Source of the DNA: Terriglobia bacterium | GTDB lineage: Bacteria; Acidobacteriota; Terriglobia; Bryobacterales; Bryobacteraceae | DNA: 64,000 nt | Reading direction: 5' to 3' | Assembly: GCA_020073145.1 (NCBI GenBank) | Contig: JAIQFS010000013.1 | Span: 52,309 to 116,308, forward strand | In this document: one piece after another, positions 1 through 8,995 of the stretch | How positions within the stretch are numbered: the first letter of the stretch is position 1 | How the letters are laid out: every line of letters starts with the position of its first letter | Notes under the pieces: model-generated | The model's database searches: none | What the model saw: the letters and a program-made list of their open reading frames with translations, nothing else | Told to the model about the DNA's origin: nothing | Program-made: the position numbers and the translations under genes

Positions 1-1112
1 TTCGACCGGATGGCCTCCGGGATGCCGCCTCCCGTATCGCTGATGCGGACCGCCACCCACTGGCCTTCGCGCCGGGTCTGAAGGGAAATCCGGCCTCTCC
101 GTCCGGTCTGCTTCATCCGGTCCCGGACGGCCTGCGCGGCATTGAGGATCAGGTTCAGAAATACCTGGTTGATTTCGGCGCCGTGGCAGACCACCGGCGG
201 CAACTCGCCAAAGTCCGTCTCCGCGTCGGCCGCCGGATTGATTTCGTGCTGCGCGATCAGCAAGGCGTTTTGCAACGCGCGGTTGAGATCTGCCGCCGCC
301 TTCTCGGTGCGCCCCGGATGCGCGAATTCCTTCATGGCGCGCACGAGGGCCGCCACCTGTTCGGCGCCCGCCAGCGACTGCGCCAGCGCTTTGGGCGCTT
401 CGGCGCGCAGGTAGTCTACATCCGCTTCGTCGAAAGCCCGCGCCAGCGCCGCCTGCCAGGGATCGAGCGGCATCCCCTCGCTCGCGGCCCCCCACGCTTG
501 TTCGTAGGCGGCCAGCACAACCTGCCACGCCGCGAAGGCCCGCCCCAGAAATTGCAGGTTGTCGCAAACAAACTGGATGGGCGTGTTGACCTCGTGCGCT
601 AGGCCGGCTGCCAGCTGCCCCACGGCCTCCAGCCTCTGCGCCTGTCGCAGTTCCAGTTCGAGCGCCCGCACTTCGGTGACGTCGGCCGCGGTGACGATGA
701 AGCCGGCCGTCTCTTGGCCTCTTACCATGCGCCGCACCGTCAATCCCAGAATTCGGGTTTTCTGGTCTCTCCGATACGGGACGTCTTCGGACCGGAACGA
801 AGGCGCGGCGGCCCGCAGCCAGCGCGCGACTTCGGCTTTCATGCCGGGCTTCTCCCACTGGATTCCGCTGTCCTCGAAAGCGCGGCCTAGGGCGCGCTCG
901 GGGCTGACTCCCAGGATGGCCACGGCCGCGGGGTTCCAGCGGGTGACGAGGCCGTCGGGGTCGAGCCCGATCAGGATCGAGGGCACACAACTCAAGAACA
1001 GCTCGGCATCGGCGCGCGCGGCTTCCAGCCGGGAATTCGTCGTTGGATCCTCGTCCCCGCTCGTGGCGCTCCCCGATTCCCGGCGGCCCCAGTCCTCCGC
1101 AGATCCGCTCAT
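1..1112 (-). CDS. PAS-domain sensor histidine kinase, C-terminus cut by window edge
   Basis: This is a cytoplasmic sensor histidine kinase read on the minus strand. It starts at an ATG at 1112 and runs off the window after about 370 codons. A PAS-like region lies at about residues 35-150. The dimerisation/phosphoacceptor helix has the motif GQLAAGLAHEVNTPIQ with the phosphorylatable His at about 173. An N-box (NLILNAAQAV) and the start of the G1 box (DTGGGIP) follow; the G2 box and C-terminus are outside the window. No transmembrane segment is visible. It is clearly a paralogue of the kinase at 5557-7635, sharing the H-box, the long helical linker and the sequence AMKEFAHPGR. It is divergent from the REC-HDOD genes that start at 1367, which are plausible signalling partners. 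The input signal is unknown. Confidence 0.9.
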   Translation of the reverse strand, partial: MSGSAEDWGRRESGSATSGDEDPTTNSRLEAARADAELFLSCVPSILIGLDPDGLVTRWNPAAVAILGVSPERALGRAFEDSGIQWEKPGMKAEVARWLRAAAPSFRSEDVPYRRDQKTRILGLTVRRMVRGQETAGFIVTAADVTEVRALELELRQAQRLEAVGQLAAGLAHEVNTPIQFVCDNLQFLGRAFAAWQVVLAAYEQAWGAASEGMPLDPWQAALARAFDEADVDYLRAEAPKALAQSLAGAEQVAALVRAMKEFAHPGRTEKAAADLNRALQNALLIAQHEINPAADAETDFGELPPVVCHGAEINQVFLNLILNAAQAVRDRMKQTGRRGRISLQTRREGQWVAVRISDTGGGIPEAIRS

Positions 1113-1366
1113 GCCCGGCCTTCCGTCCACCTGCTCCCGAAAGGATCGGCTCTACCGGGCATGACCTTTAGGAGACCGGGCGGAGGCTCGAGCCGTCGCC
1201 GGTTCGGAACTGCTGATTTCCACCCCAATCGTACGCTTCGCCCGCCAGACCTCTCGAGGAGGTCGGTTTGACGGCGGTGCCGCCGTAATGAGCACCTGGG
1301 TTTCGGACGATAGAGCAAATAGCGGGTGGACAGCGCCGTGTCCAGCGGCCCAGTCCGGGAGAGCCC

Positions 1367-2557
1367 ATGAAGCGCATTCTGTTCGTCGACGATGAGCCCA
1401 AGGTTCTGGAGGGCTTAGAGCGCATGCTCCACGCTCAGCGCAAGCAGTGGGAGATGAGCTTCGTCGCCAGCGGGGCGGAGGCCCTGGCCCTGCTGGAGAC
1501 CCGTCCGTTCGACGCCATCGTGACCGACGTGCGGATGCCGGAGATGGGCGGCGTGCGGCTGCTCGAATGCGTCCAGCAGCGATTTCCCGCGACGATGAGG
1601 GTGGTCCTTTCGGGCTTCTTTGAACGGGAGGCCGCGTTGAAGGCGGCCGGGCTGGCCCACCAGTATCTGGCGAAGCCCTGCGATCCCGAAAGACTCTGCG
1701 AGGCCGTCGAGCGGCTGTGCCGTCTCGGGCCGGTCTTCTCCGACGAAGCCACGCGGCGCGTGGTAGCGGCGGTCGGCCGTCTGCCGTCTCCCGGGCGAAC
1801 GGATGCGGGCTTGATCGAAGCCCTGGGCAAGCCGGACGTACCTCTGGAGGAAGTCGACCGGATCCTGCGGCAGGACGAAGGCATGAGCGCCCGGGTGCTC
1901 GACCTGGTGAACTCCGCCGGATTCGGCCTTTTCTGCGAATTCGCCTCGCTCTACCAGGCGGCCGGGCCGGTTGAATTGGAGCCGCTGAGCCACCTGTGGC
2001 TAGCCGTCGAGATCTTCCGGACCTTCCAGCCCGACTGCTCCATTGCCGGATTTTCGCCGGAAGGTGTGCGGCGTCACTCCCGGCGGGCGGCCCGGATCGC
2101 GGCCCGCTTGCCGGTGCCGCGGGAAACGTTTGCCGAGGCGGTCACCGCCGCGCTGTTGCATGACGTCGGAAAGCTGGTGCTGGCGGTACGTCTTCCGGGG
2201 CCGTTGGAGCGGGCCCTGGAAACGGCGGCGCGGGAGAACCGGCCGCAGTGTGCCGTCGAGCAGGAGATCCTCGGGACCGACCACGCGGAGGTGGGCGGGT
2301 TTCTGCTGAGCGTGTGGGGCCTGCCGCGGACCATTGTGGACGCGGTCACCCGCCACCACCACCCCGCCGCGGAGGGACCGTTGCTGGACGGCCTCGACGT
2401 CCTCGCGGTGGCCCACACCGCCAACGCGCTCGACGCGGAGCGGTCGGCGGGGGCCGATCCTTGGGACTCCGAGTATCTGGCCGCGCTGGGCGTCGCCGAC
2501 CGGCTGCCGGCCTGGCGCGCGATGGCGGAACAAATCGCGAGCGCGGGAGGAATCTGA
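1367..2557 (+). CDS. REC-HDOD response regulator (first copy)
   Basis: This 396-residue protein joins an N-terminal receiver domain (about 1-120) to a C-terminal HDOD domain (about 130-390). The receiver keeps the acidic pair D8-D9, phosphoacceptor D54 in TDVRMPEM and K103 in LAKPC. HDOD domains are HD-related but usually act as signalling or scaffold modules rather than phosphohydrolases. The HD pair survives at about 265-266 (ALLHDVGKL). A second copy follows nine bases after the stop and is similar throughout, so the pair is a tandem duplication. In this copy the segment around residues 192-212 has diverged strongly from the usual HDOD sequence, which suggests specialisation. The start follows a weak GGGAGAG. 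It probably receives phosphate from a flanking PAS kinase. Confidence 0.9.
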   Translation: MKRILFVDDEPKVLEGLERMLHAQRKQWEMSFVASGAEALALLETRPFDAIVTDVRMPEMGGVRLLECVQQRFPATMRVVLSGFFEREAALKAAGLAHQYLAKPCDPERLCEAVERLCRLGPVFSDEATRRVVAAVGRLPSPGRTDAGLIEALGKPDVPLEEVDRILRQDEGMSARVLDLVNSAGFGLFCEFASLYQAAGPVELEPLSHLWLAVEIFRTFQPDCSIAGFSPEGVRRHSRRAARIAARLPVPRETFAEAVTAALLHDVGKLVLAVRLPGPLERALETAARENRPQCAVEQEILGTDHAEVGGFLLSVWGLPRTIVDAVTRHHHPAAEGPLLDGLDVLAVAHTANALDAERSAGADPWDSEYLAALGVADRLPAWRAMAEQIASAGGI

Positions 2558-2565
2558 AACGCGCC

Positions 2566-3780
2566 ATGAAACGGATTCTCTTCGTCGATGACGAGCCCAA
2601 GGTGCTCGAAGGGTTGCAGCGCATGCTCCGCCCCCAGCGCAAGCAGTGGGAAATGGTCTTCGCCAACAGTGGAGCGGAGGCCCTGTCGGTGCTGGAGACC
2701 GCTCCCTTCGACGTAATTGTCAGCGACATGCGGATGCCGGAAATGGACGGCGCCACGTTGCTCGAGCAGGTGCAGCAACGCTTCCCGGGTGTGGTCCGGA
2801 TGGTGCTGTCCGGATACTTCGAAATGGAAATGGCGATGCGGGCGGTGCCGGTGGCGCACCAGTACCTGGCCAAGCCCTGCGATCCCGAAAAACTGCGGCT
2901 GGCCATTGAGCGCGCCTGCGGGTTTGCCGCCATCTTGACCGACGAGGCGGCCCGGCGGGTGGTGGGCGCCATCGGGAGGCTGCCGACGCTGCCGCGCACC
3001 TGCGCCACCCTCATCGAAGCGCTCCGCAACCCCGATGTTCCGATTGAAGAGATCGGCCGGATCATCGAGCAGGATGTCGGCATGACGGCCAAGGTGCTGC
3101 AATTGGTCAACTCCGCGTTTTTCGGATTGCTGCAGGAGGTCACCACGGTGCGCACGGCGGTCAGCTATCTGGGGCTGGACGTGCTCAAACAACTGGTGCT
3201 CTCGGTGGAGATCTTCCGCACCTTCCATCCGCGGCAGGCGCTCCCCTGGTTTTCCATCGAGGCCTTTCAGAGCCACTCCCGGTTGGCGGCGGCGATTGCG
3301 GCGCGGCTGCCGGCGGACAAAAAAACGGCGGCGGCGGCGGTAGTGGCCGCGCTGTTGCACGATACCGGCAAACTGGTGCTGGCGGCCCGGCTGCCCGGTC
3401 CGTTCGAGCGGGCGCTGGAAACGGCGGCGCGCGAAGGCCGCCCTCTGCACGTGGTGGAGCGGGAATTAACGGGGACGGGCCACGCCGAAATCGGGGCCTA
3501 TCTGCTGGCGTTGTGGGGGTTGCCGCTCCCCATTGTCGACGCCGTCTGCCGACACCACCACCCCGCGGTCACGGAGGCCGATGGGCCGGGGCTGAGCGTG
3601 CTCGCCATCACCCATATCGCCGACGGTCTGGCCTTCGAACAGGCCATGGATACACCGAGCGAGGCGCCTCCGGACACCGGCCTGTTGAACGCCGAATACC
3701 TGGCCGAGCTCGGAGTCTCGGGGGAACTGCCCGGCTGGCGGGAAATGGCGGCTCAGGTGGCGCACCCGGTGGCAGTCTGA
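2566..3780 (+). CDS. REC-HDOD response regulator (second copy)
   Basis: This 404-residue protein has the same layout as the preceding gene. The receiver domain spans about 1-120 with D8-D9, D54 (SDMRMPEM) and K103 (LAKPC). The HDOD domain follows, with VLQLVNSAFFGL, a canonical TAVSYLGLDVLKQLVLS helix region and ALLHDTGKLV. The start chosen is the ATG at 2566 because its N-terminus MKRILFVDDEPKVLEGL matches the first copy exactly; the open frame extends further upstream but that part is not receiver-like. It lies 8 bases after the first copy and 2 bases before the next REC gene, so the three regulators are very likely co-transcribed. This copy looks like the canonical HDOD version. Confidence 0.92.
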   Translation: MKRILFVDDEPKVLEGLQRMLRPQRKQWEMVFANSGAEALSVLETAPFDVIVSDMRMPEMDGATLLEQVQQRFPGVVRMVLSGYFEMEMAMRAVPVAHQYLAKPCDPEKLRLAIERACGFAAILTDEAARRVVGAIGRLPTLPRTCATLIEALRNPDVPIEEIGRIIEQDVGMTAKVLQLVNSAFFGLLQEVTTVRTAVSYLGLDVLKQLVLSVEIFRTFHPRQALPWFSIEAFQSHSRLAAAIAARLPADKKTAAAAVVAALLHDTGKLVLAARLPGPFERALETAAREGRPLHVVERELTGTGHAEIGAYLLALWGLPLPIVDAVCRHHHPAVTEADGPGLSVLAITHIADGLAFEQAMDTPSEAPPDTGLLNAEYLAELGVSGELPGWREMAAQVAHPVAV

Positions 3781-3782
3781 CC

Positions 3783-5519
3783 ATGACCGAGACCGCCAAG
3801 CCGCGCGTCCTGTTTGTCGACGATGAGCCCGATCTGCTGGAGGCCTTGGCGCGCAATCTGCGCTCGGAGCACTTCGCCGTGTCGACGGCCTCGGGCGGCG
3901 CCGTGGCGCTCGAAATGCTCCAGCAAGCCGGCCCCTTTGCGGTCATCGTATCCGATCTGCGCATGCCCGAGATGGACGGAGTCACGTTGCTGCGGCTGGC
4001 CCGGCAGAGCGCGCCCGAGACCATCCGGGTGCTGTTCACCGGCCAGCCCGATCTGGAACGCTCGATTGCCGCCGTGAATGAAGGGGCCATTTTCCGGTTC
4101 CTCACCAAGCCCTGCTCGCGGGTGATCCTGGCGCTGACGTTGAAAGCCGCGGTCGAACAGTACCGGCTGGTCACCGCCGAGCGCGTTCTGCTGGAGCAAA
4201 CCCTGCACGGCAGCATCCAAGCGCTCACCGATGTACTGTCGCTGACCGCTCCGCTGGCTTTCGGGCGCGCCGCCCGGCTGCGGCAGACAGTCCGCAGCCT
4301 GGCTTCGGCCTCCGGGGTGGTGGAGACCTGGCCGGTGGAGGTGGCGGCCATGCTATCGCAGGTCGGCTGCGTCATCCTGCCTCCCGCCACCCTGGAAAAG
4401 GTCCACCGGGGGGAGCCGCTCAGCGAGGCCGAGCAGACCATGGTGCGGCGGATGCCGGCGATTGTCGAACAGGTGCTCGGGAATATTCCGCGCCTGGAGC
4501 CGGTGCGCGAGATCCTCCGGCTGCGCGACAAGCCGTTTGACGGCGGCAGCCGGGCGCCTGGGGCCGAGGCCATTCCGTGGGGGGCGCGCGCGCTCAAGCT
4601 GGCCTTCGATCTGGATGTGCTCGAGAGCGAAGGCACGCCCGCATCCCTGGGATTCGAAACACTGCGGGCGCGTCCTGGCTGGTACGATCCCGATGTTCTG
4701 CAAAAACTGGTCGAGATTCGCGCCAGCGAACAGTCGGCGCAGGTTCGGGAAGTGCCGCTCGCCGGCCTGCTGCCGGGCATGGTGATGGCGCAGGACGTGC
4801 GCACACACAAGGGGGACCTGTTCGTGGCCCGCGGCCAGGAAGTGTCCGCCAGCCTGGTGGAAAAGCTGCGAAACTTTGCGGCTAGTGAAGGGCAGATCGA
4901 AGAGGTTTGCCTGGTCAAGGCCAAGCCGGCCGAATGGCTGAACGATGCGCTGCCGGCGGCGTCCCCTGGCAGCGCCGCACCCGGCCCATCGGAACCTCCG
5001 GCTGCCGCCGTTCCAACCGCGGACGCGGCCGATCCGGTCACCGGGCTTCCCGGAAGGGCCCAGGCCGAAGCCGCCCTCTCGGCGCTCTGCCAGGGCGAAA
5101 AGCCGGCCTACCTGGCGGTCCTGGTCCTGGACAGCCTGCCCTCGGTCAGCGCCCGGTTCGGACGCCGCGCGGGAGACGCGCTGCTGCGGGCCTATGGAAG
5201 CTTCATTGCGGAAGTGCTGGCCCCGGAAGACCGCTTGTTTCGCTGGTCGGGTCCCGCCCTGGTGGCGCTGTTGCCGCGTCTGGACGATGTGGACCGCGTC
5301 CGCGGCGACTTCCGGACGCTGCTCGACCAGCGCAAATTCCAGCATGCGGTGCGCACGTCCACGCGTTCGATTCCGTTGACCGCATCGCCGCGGTGGACCC
5401 TGCTCCCCGCCATGGAGTCGGCCCGCGGGTTCATTGAAAAGATCGACACGTTTGTGGGGGCTCTCACCGGGCCCGAGGAAGGACCAGGAACTCATCCCGC
5501 TGCAGGGAGCAGCCGATAA
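3783..5519 (+). CDS. REC protein with degenerate HD-GYP-like and degenerate GGDEF-like domains
   Basis: This 578-residue protein begins with a receiver domain (about 1-125; phosphoacceptor D58 in VSDLRMPEMDG, conserved FTGQ and LTKPC). A helical region at about 140-290 has the layout of an HD-GYP phosphodiesterase, but the usual HD pair is replaced (AAMLSQVGCVILPP) and the HHE/GYP stretch reads LRLRDKPFDGG. A segment typical of the HD-GYP tail follows (GLLPGMVMAQDV), then an Ala/Pro-rich linker, and finally a GGDEF-like fold (starts DPVTGLPGRAQAE) in which the GGDEF signature is replaced by RWSGPAL. Neither c-di-GMP synthesis nor hydrolysis is expected. It is more likely a phosphorylation-controlled scaffold or nucleotide sensor. 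The start at 3783 gives a receiver domain with no excess leader. Confidence 0.85.
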   Translation: MTETAKPRVLFVDDEPDLLEALARNLRSEHFAVSTASGGAVALEMLQQAGPFAVIVSDLRMPEMDGVTLLRLARQSAPETIRVLFTGQPDLERSIAAVNEGAIFRFLTKPCSRVILALTLKAAVEQYRLVTAERVLLEQTLHGSIQALTDVLSLTAPLAFGRAARLRQTVRSLASASGVVETWPVEVAAMLSQVGCVILPPATLEKVHRGEPLSEAEQTMVRRMPAIVEQVLGNIPRLEPVREILRLRDKPFDGGSRAPGAEAIPWGARALKLAFDLDVLESEGTPASLGFETLRARPGWYDPDVLQKLVEIRASEQSAQVREVPLAGLLPGMVMAQDVRTHKGDLFVARGQEVSASLVEKLRNFAASEGQIEEVCLVKAKPAEWLNDALPAASPGSAAPGPSEPPAAAVPTADAADPVTGLPGRAQAEAALSALCQGEKPAYLAVLVLDSLPSVSARFGRRAGDALLRAYGSFIAEVLAPEDRLFRWSGPALVALLPRLDDVDRVRGDFRTLLDQRKFQHAVRTSTRSIPLTASPRWTLLPAMESARGFIEKIDTFVGALTGPEEGPGTHPAAGSSR

Positions 5520-5556
5520 GATCTAGGGCACGGGTTGCGTGCCGAGGTGGTAAACC

Positions 5557-7635
5557 GTGTCGGAGTTGGACCAGTCGCACCAGGACCGGGTTGAGAGCGA
5601 GGCCACCGCCGGAACGTCCGGACCGGCCGGCGGGGCCGGATCCAGCGAGCAGATTCGCCTGCTGGCGCAGGCTCTCCGGTGCATGGAAGAGTGCGTTTCG
5701 ATCACCGATGGCGCCGATCGCATCCTGTTTGTCAACCCGGCGTTCCTGCGCACCTACGGATACGAGGAACACGAGTTGATCGGCCAGTCGATCGACATCG
5801 TGCGCGGCGACGCGCGCCTGGAAGGCGGCGTCGAACAGATTTTCAAGGCCACGCTGGCGGGCGGCTGGCGAGGCCGCTTGTGGAACCGGAAGAGAAACGG
5901 CGCCGAGTTCCCCATCTTCCTGTCCACCTCGGTGGTGCGGGATGAGAGCGGAGAGCCGCTCGCGTTGATCGGGCTCGCCCGCGACCTGACCGAGCGCCAG
6001 CGCGCCGAAGAGCAACTGCGGTTGAAGACCGCCGTGCTCGAAGCCCAGCTGGAAGCCACCATTGACGGCATCCTGGTCGTGGACGAGTCCGAGAAAGTCA
6101 TCTTGTCCAACCGCCAGTTCGCACGCATGTGGCAGACCGGGGACGACCTCCTCGACCGGAGCGACGACCGGCTCCTGCTGCAGCATGCGGCCAGCCAGGT
6201 CGACGGCTACGAGGCCTTCCTCGAAAGAGTCCAATACCTCTACCGCCACCGCGAAGAGAAAAGCCGGGATGAGATCCGATTCAAGGACGGACGAGTGTTT
6301 GACCGGTATTCCACGCCCCTGATCGAATCCACCGGGCGGTATTGCGGCCGCATCTGGTACTTCCGGGACATCACCGCTCGCAAACAGGCCGAGGAGCTCT
6401 TGCGGGAGTCCGAACGGAAGTACCGCAACCTGTACGAGAGCATGACGGATGCCTTCGCGCAACTCGATCTGCAGGGCCGCGTTCAGGAATTCAATCAGGC
6501 CTTCCAACGCATGCTGGGTTACTCGCGCGAGGAACTGCTGGGATTGAGGTGCCATGACCTGACGCCGGCGAAATGGCGCGCGTTGGAGACCAAGATTGTG
6601 GATGAGCAGGTGGTGGCACGGGGGTATTCCGAGGTCTATGAGAAGGAGTTCCAAAAAAAGGACGGCACCACGTTCCCCGTGGAACTCCGCATGATTCTGA
6701 TGCGCGATGAAGCCGGCCGGCCGGAGGGCATGTGGGCCATCGTGCGCGACATCAGCGAGCGGAAGGCGATGGAGTGGGAGCTGCATCAGGCCCAGCGGCT
6801 CGAATCCGTGGGCCAGTTGGCGGCCGGCATCGCGCATGAGATCAATACGCCCATTCAGTACGTCGGCGACAACCTCCGGTTTATCGAGGACGCCTTCAAA
6901 ACCCGCCAGGCCGTGCTGACCCAGTATGAGGAACTGCGGCAGGCCGCCGCGGCCGGAAGCGTCCCTCCTGTCTTACTGGAGCAGTTGGCCCAGACACTCT
7001 CCGACGCGGATTGGGACTACCTGTCCGGAGAAGTTCCCAGAGCGGTTGCGCAGTCGCTCGACGGCGTGGAGCGCGTAGCCACCATCGTCCGGGCCATGAA
7101 GGAATTCGCCCATCCGGGGCGCAAGGAAAAATCGGCGGCTGACCTGAACCGGGCCCTGGGCAATGCCTTGATTGTGGCCCGGAACGAAATCAAATACGTG
7201 GCCGACGTGGAAACCGATTATGGCGAACTGCCCCCGGTGATGTGCCTCATCGCCGAAATCAACCAGGTCTTCCTGAACCTGCTGATCAACGCCGCTCATG
7301 CCATCCGGGAAGTCATGAAGGAGAGCGAGAAAAAAGGCAAGATCCACGTTCGAACCCGGCAGGTCGAGGACCGGGCGGAGATTTCGATCAGCGACACCGG
7401 CTGCGGGATTCCGGACGCCATCCGGGCCAAGATTTTCGATCCGTTCTTCACCACCAAGGGGGTGGGACGCGGCAGCGGGCAGGGTCTCACCATCGCCCGC
7501 TCGATCGTGGTGGAAAAGCACGGCGGCACCCTGACCTTCGAACCCAACGTTCCGCAAGGGACAACGTTCGTCATCTCCTTGCCTCTGGACGCCCCCACTA
7601 CGGCTGGCGCGCCGGACTCTTCCGACGCCAGATGA
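5557..7635 (+). CDS. Multi-PAS sensor histidine kinase
   Basis: This soluble histidine kinase of 692 residues starts at a GTG preceded by GAGGTGG. Three PAS modules run in order at about 25-150, 150-290 and 290-405, ending with motifs such as ARDLTERQ, FRDITARKQ and VRDISERK. The phosphoacceptor motif GQLAAGIAHEINTPIQ carries His 427. A long helical stretch then leads to the N-box (NLLINAAHAI), G1 (DTGCGIP), F-box (FDPFFTTK) and G2 (GQGLTIA), so the catalytic domain is complete. There are no transmembrane helices, so the input is probably cytoplasmic (redox, ligand or partner protein). It lies just after the three regulators and is the probable kinase for them. Its 3' end overlaps the convergent permease gene by 38 bp. 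Confidence 0.93.
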   Translation: MSELDQSHQDRVESEATAGTSGPAGGAGSSEQIRLLAQALRCMEECVSITDGADRILFVNPAFLRTYGYEEHELIGQSIDIVRGDARLEGGVEQIFKATLAGGWRGRLWNRKRNGAEFPIFLSTSVVRDESGEPLALIGLARDLTERQRAEEQLRLKTAVLEAQLEATIDGILVVDESEKVILSNRQFARMWQTGDDLLDRSDDRLLLQHAASQVDGYEAFLERVQYLYRHREEKSRDEIRFKDGRVFDRYSTPLIESTGRYCGRIWYFRDITARKQAEELLRESERKYRNLYESMTDAFAQLDLQGRVQEFNQAFQRMLGYSREELLGLRCHDLTPAKWRALETKIVDEQVVARGYSEVYEKEFQKKDGTTFPVELRMILMRDEAGRPEGMWAIVRDISERKAMEWELHQAQRLESVGQLAAGIAHEINTPIQYVGDNLRFIEDAFKTRQAVLTQYEELRQAAAAGSVPPVLLEQLAQTLSDADWDYLSGEVPRAVAQSLDGVERVATIVRAMKEFAHPGRKEKSAADLNRALGNALIVARNEIKYVADVETDYGELPPVMCLIAEINQVFLNLLINAAHAIREVMKESEKKGKIHVRTRQVEDRAEISISDTGCGIPDAIRAKIFDPFFTTKGVGRGSGQGLTIARSIVVEKHGGTLTFEPNVPQGTTFVISLPLDAPTTAGAPDSSDAR

Positions 7636-8995
7636 AATACACCGGCAGTCCCAACATCACGATGATCAGCCCCGGCCAGGTGTAGTCGGGCTTGTAGAGC
7701 AGCAGGAGGACTTCGATGGCGCCCGCCGCCAGAATGTACAGCGCGGGCAGCACCGGATACCCCAACGCCCGGTAGGACCGCTCCAGGTTCGGCTGCTTGC
7801 GGCGCAGCACGAACAGCGCCGAAATGGTCAGAATATAGAACAGCAGCGCGGCGAAAATCACGTAATCCAGCAGATCGCTGTAGCTCCCGCTCAGGATCAG
7901 CAGCACCGTCCAGATGCATTGCACCGCCAGCGCAAAGCGCGGCGTGTGATGGAGCGGATCCACTTGCGCCGCCCGCCGGAAAAAGAGTCCGTCCTTAGCC
8001 ATGGCATAGGAGACGCGCGCGCCGGCCAGGATCAAGCCGTTGTTGCAGCCAAAGGTGGAGATCATGATGGCCGCCGCCATCAGCTGCACGGCCACCGGGC
8101 CCAGGATGTAGGCGGCCGCGGCGGTGGCCACGCGATCTTCCGGCGCATGCTGAATGGCCTCCAGCGGAAGCAGGTTCAAATAAACCAGATTGCAGGCGAT
8201 GTACAGCGCCGAAACCAGCCCCACGCCCAGCGCCAGCGAGAGCGGCAGGTTGCGCTTGGGATTGCGCACCTCGGCGGCGGTGAAGGTGACGTTGTTCCAG
8301 GCGTCGGACGAGAACAGCGCCCCGACCATCGCCACGCCCACCAGCCGGACGCTGTCGAAGGTCCAGCCGCTGTTCCGCCAGAAGCCGGTGAAGTTGATGT
8401 GCACCGCGGCCGCGTTTCGTCCGATCAGGAAGCCGAAACCGATCAGCCCGAGCAACGCCGCCGTCTTGGCAAAGGTGAATACGTTCTGGACTACCGCGCC
8501 CGTGCGGATGCCGCGCGTATTGCTCCAGGAGAGCAGCAGCACCACCGCGATGGCCAGCAACTCCTGGGTGTTGAGTCCGAGGCGGCCGTGGCCGAACAGG
8601 TAGTTCCCGGCCGAGATCGACGGCGCGAAGATTCCGGTGTACTTGGCAAACGCCACCGCCACCGCGGCGATGGTGCCGGTCTGGATCACCAGGAACAGCG
8701 TCCAGCCATACAGGAATCCCCACATCGGCCCGAACGCTTCGCGCAGATAGACGTATTGGCCGCCCGCGTGGGGCATGGCGGCGGCCAGTTCGCCGTAGCT
8801 GAGCGCGGCCGTCATCGTCATGGCGGCCGTCACCAGCCAGGTCACCAGCAGCAGACCGGGCGAATTCACCTGGCGCGAAATGTCCGCGGCCACAATGAAG
8901 ATGCCCGAGCCGATCATCGAGCCCATCACCAGGGTGGTCGAGTCGAGTAGGCCGAGCCCTTTGACTAAGCCTCCGTTTTCACGATTCGTTGCCAT
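7598..8995 (-). CDS. APC-family amino acid permease
   Basis: This 465-residue polytopic membrane protein has about 12 hydrophobic segments. It contains the hallmark first-helix motif of the amino acid-polyamine-organocation superfamily, VMGSMIGSGIFIV, at about residues 23-35, and a helix-3 region PHAGGQYVYLREAFGP typical of LAT/APA-like permeases. It should import or exchange an amino acid or related compound across the inner membrane; the substrate cannot be read from sequence. The start overlaps the 3' end of thiE by 31 bp on the same strand, suggesting translational coupling and a thiE-permease transcription unit. The 3' end runs 38 bp into the convergent kinase gene. Confidence 0.9.
   Translation of the reverse strand: MATNRENGGLVKGLGLLDSTTLVMGSMIGSGIFIVAADISRQVNSPGLLLVTWLVTAAMTMTAALSYGELAAAMPHAGGQYVYLREAFGPMWGFLYGWTLFLVIQTGTIAAVAVAFAKYTGIFAPSISAGNYLFGHGRLGLNTQELLAIAVVLLLSWSNTRGIRTGAVVQNVFTFAKTAALLGLIGFGFLIGRNAAAVHINFTGFWRNSGWTFDSVRLVGVAMVGALFSSDAWNNVTFTAAEVRNPKRNLPLSLALGVGLVSALYIACNLVYLNLLPLEAIQHAPEDRVATAAAAYILGPVAVQLMAAAIMISTFGCNNGLILAGARVSYAMAKDGLFFRRAAQVDPLHHTPRFALAVQCIWTVLLILSGSYSDLLDYVIFAALLFYILTISALFVLRRKQPNLERSYRALGYPVLPALYILAAGAIEVLLLLYKPDYTWPGLIIVMLGLPVYFIWRRKSPARQP

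Noticed and set aside
183..1164. Plus-strand frames across the first kilobase
   Set aside because: They are shadows of the minus-strand histidine kinase, whose H-box and N-box are unambiguous.
3513..3782. 5' extension of the third REC gene into the HDOD gene
   Set aside because: This part of the frame is out of register with the upstream HDOD gene and has no receiver character. The receiver domain starts at 3783.
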